From the NCBI GenBank assembly GCA_013349735.1, contig DUZC01000050.1, forward strand, positions 1 through 11,318: DNA of 11,318 nucleotides, written 5' to 3'. This DNA is from Rhodospirillaceae bacterium (GTDB lineage Bacteria > Pseudomonadota > Alphaproteobacteria > Rhodospirillales > Magnetospirillaceae). A model generated the notes under the pieces. The model saw nothing but the letters and a program-made list of their open reading frames with translations. It was not told the origin of the DNA and did not search any database. Of this stretch, positions 11,281 through 11,318 are shown one piece after another; the stretch's first letter is position 1; the number at the start of each line of letters is the position of its first letter. Position numbers and translations under genes: made by a program.

Positions 11281-11318
11281 ATGCGTCATGGAATGAGCGG
11301 TCGTAAATTTAATCGCCG
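11281..11318 (+). CDS. rplQ: 50S ribosomal protein L17, N-terminal start (3' truncated by window)
   Basis: Only the first 12 complete codons are present. They read MRHGMSGRKFNR, matching the L17 start (MRHRKSGRQLNR in E. coli), and the gene is exactly where rplQ ends the alpha operon after rpoA. L17 is a large-subunit protein near the exit tunnel rim. AGAGGAG at 11264-11270 is 10 nt upstream of the ATG, with a further AGGA at 11273-11276. The rest of the gene lies beyond the window. Confidence 0.9.
   Translation, partial: MRHGMSGRKFNR

Noticed and set aside
1..11318. Search for an undescribed accessory system (defence, mobile element, CRISPR, novel cluster)
   Set aside because: All coding capacity is accounted for by known ribosomal protein, secY, adk and rpoA genes in standard order; no space is left for accessory genes.

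Overview
The window is an uninterrupted stretch of the S10-spc-alpha ribosomal protein supercluster. All genes are on the + strand, and it is cut inside rplB (L2) on the left and just after the start of rplQ (L17) on the right. Twenty-three protein genes are recognisable. No tRNA, rRNA, mobile element, CRISPR array or other accessory gene was found. This is core housekeeping DNA; I found no new multi-gene system. The points worth attention are regulatory and structural details inside and between the genes.

The organism is most likely an alphaproteobacterium, possibly Rhodospirillales-like. The order secY-adk-rpsM-rpsK-rpoA-rplQ, with no rpmJ after secY and no rpsD between rpsK and rpoA, is typical of that class. 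Other supporting points are the S5 protein with a charged N-terminal extension, the long zinc-free S14, the adenylate kinase with a four-cysteine lid, and the 338-residue RpoA. GC content looks moderate to high. Genus was not determined.

Layout: 1-2842 is the end of the S10 operon (rplB', rpsS, rplV, rpsC, rplP, rpmC, rpsQ). 2879-8531 is the spc operon (rplN, rplX, rplE, rpsN, rpsH, rplF, rplR, rpsE, rpmD, rplO, secY), followed 2 nt later by adk (8534-9193). 9290-11318 is the alpha operon (rpsM, rpsK, rpoA, rplQ'). Most junctions are 1-25 nt or overlapping, as expected for translationally coupled genes. The larger gaps are rpsQ-rplN (36 nt), rplO-secY (40), adk-rpsM (96), rpsK-rpoA (112) and rpoA-rplQ (90). 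The last three carry the regulatory-looking sequence.

The strongest non-coding signal is a fully consensus sigma70-type promoter, TTGACA-16 nt-TATAAT, at 9190-9217. Its -35 box contains the adk stop codon. Its whole spacer is an inverted repeat, and its discriminator is GC-rich. It should drive rpsM-rpsK-rpoA-rplQ separately from the upstream genes. Two hairpins in tandem lie between rpoA and rplQ. Smaller oddities are a T8 tract after a weak hairpin between rpmD and rplO, a hairpin that places the rplE start codon in its loop, mini-ORFs overlapping the rplN and rplP starts, and a four-unit 18-bp tandem repeat encoding an Arg-Gly-rich tail on S5.

Functionally, the genes supply components of both ribosomal subunits, the SecYEG channel pore, adenylate kinase for ADP supply, and the RNA polymerase alpha subunit. 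They therefore link translation, secretion, energy charge and transcription in one growth-rate-controlled cluster.
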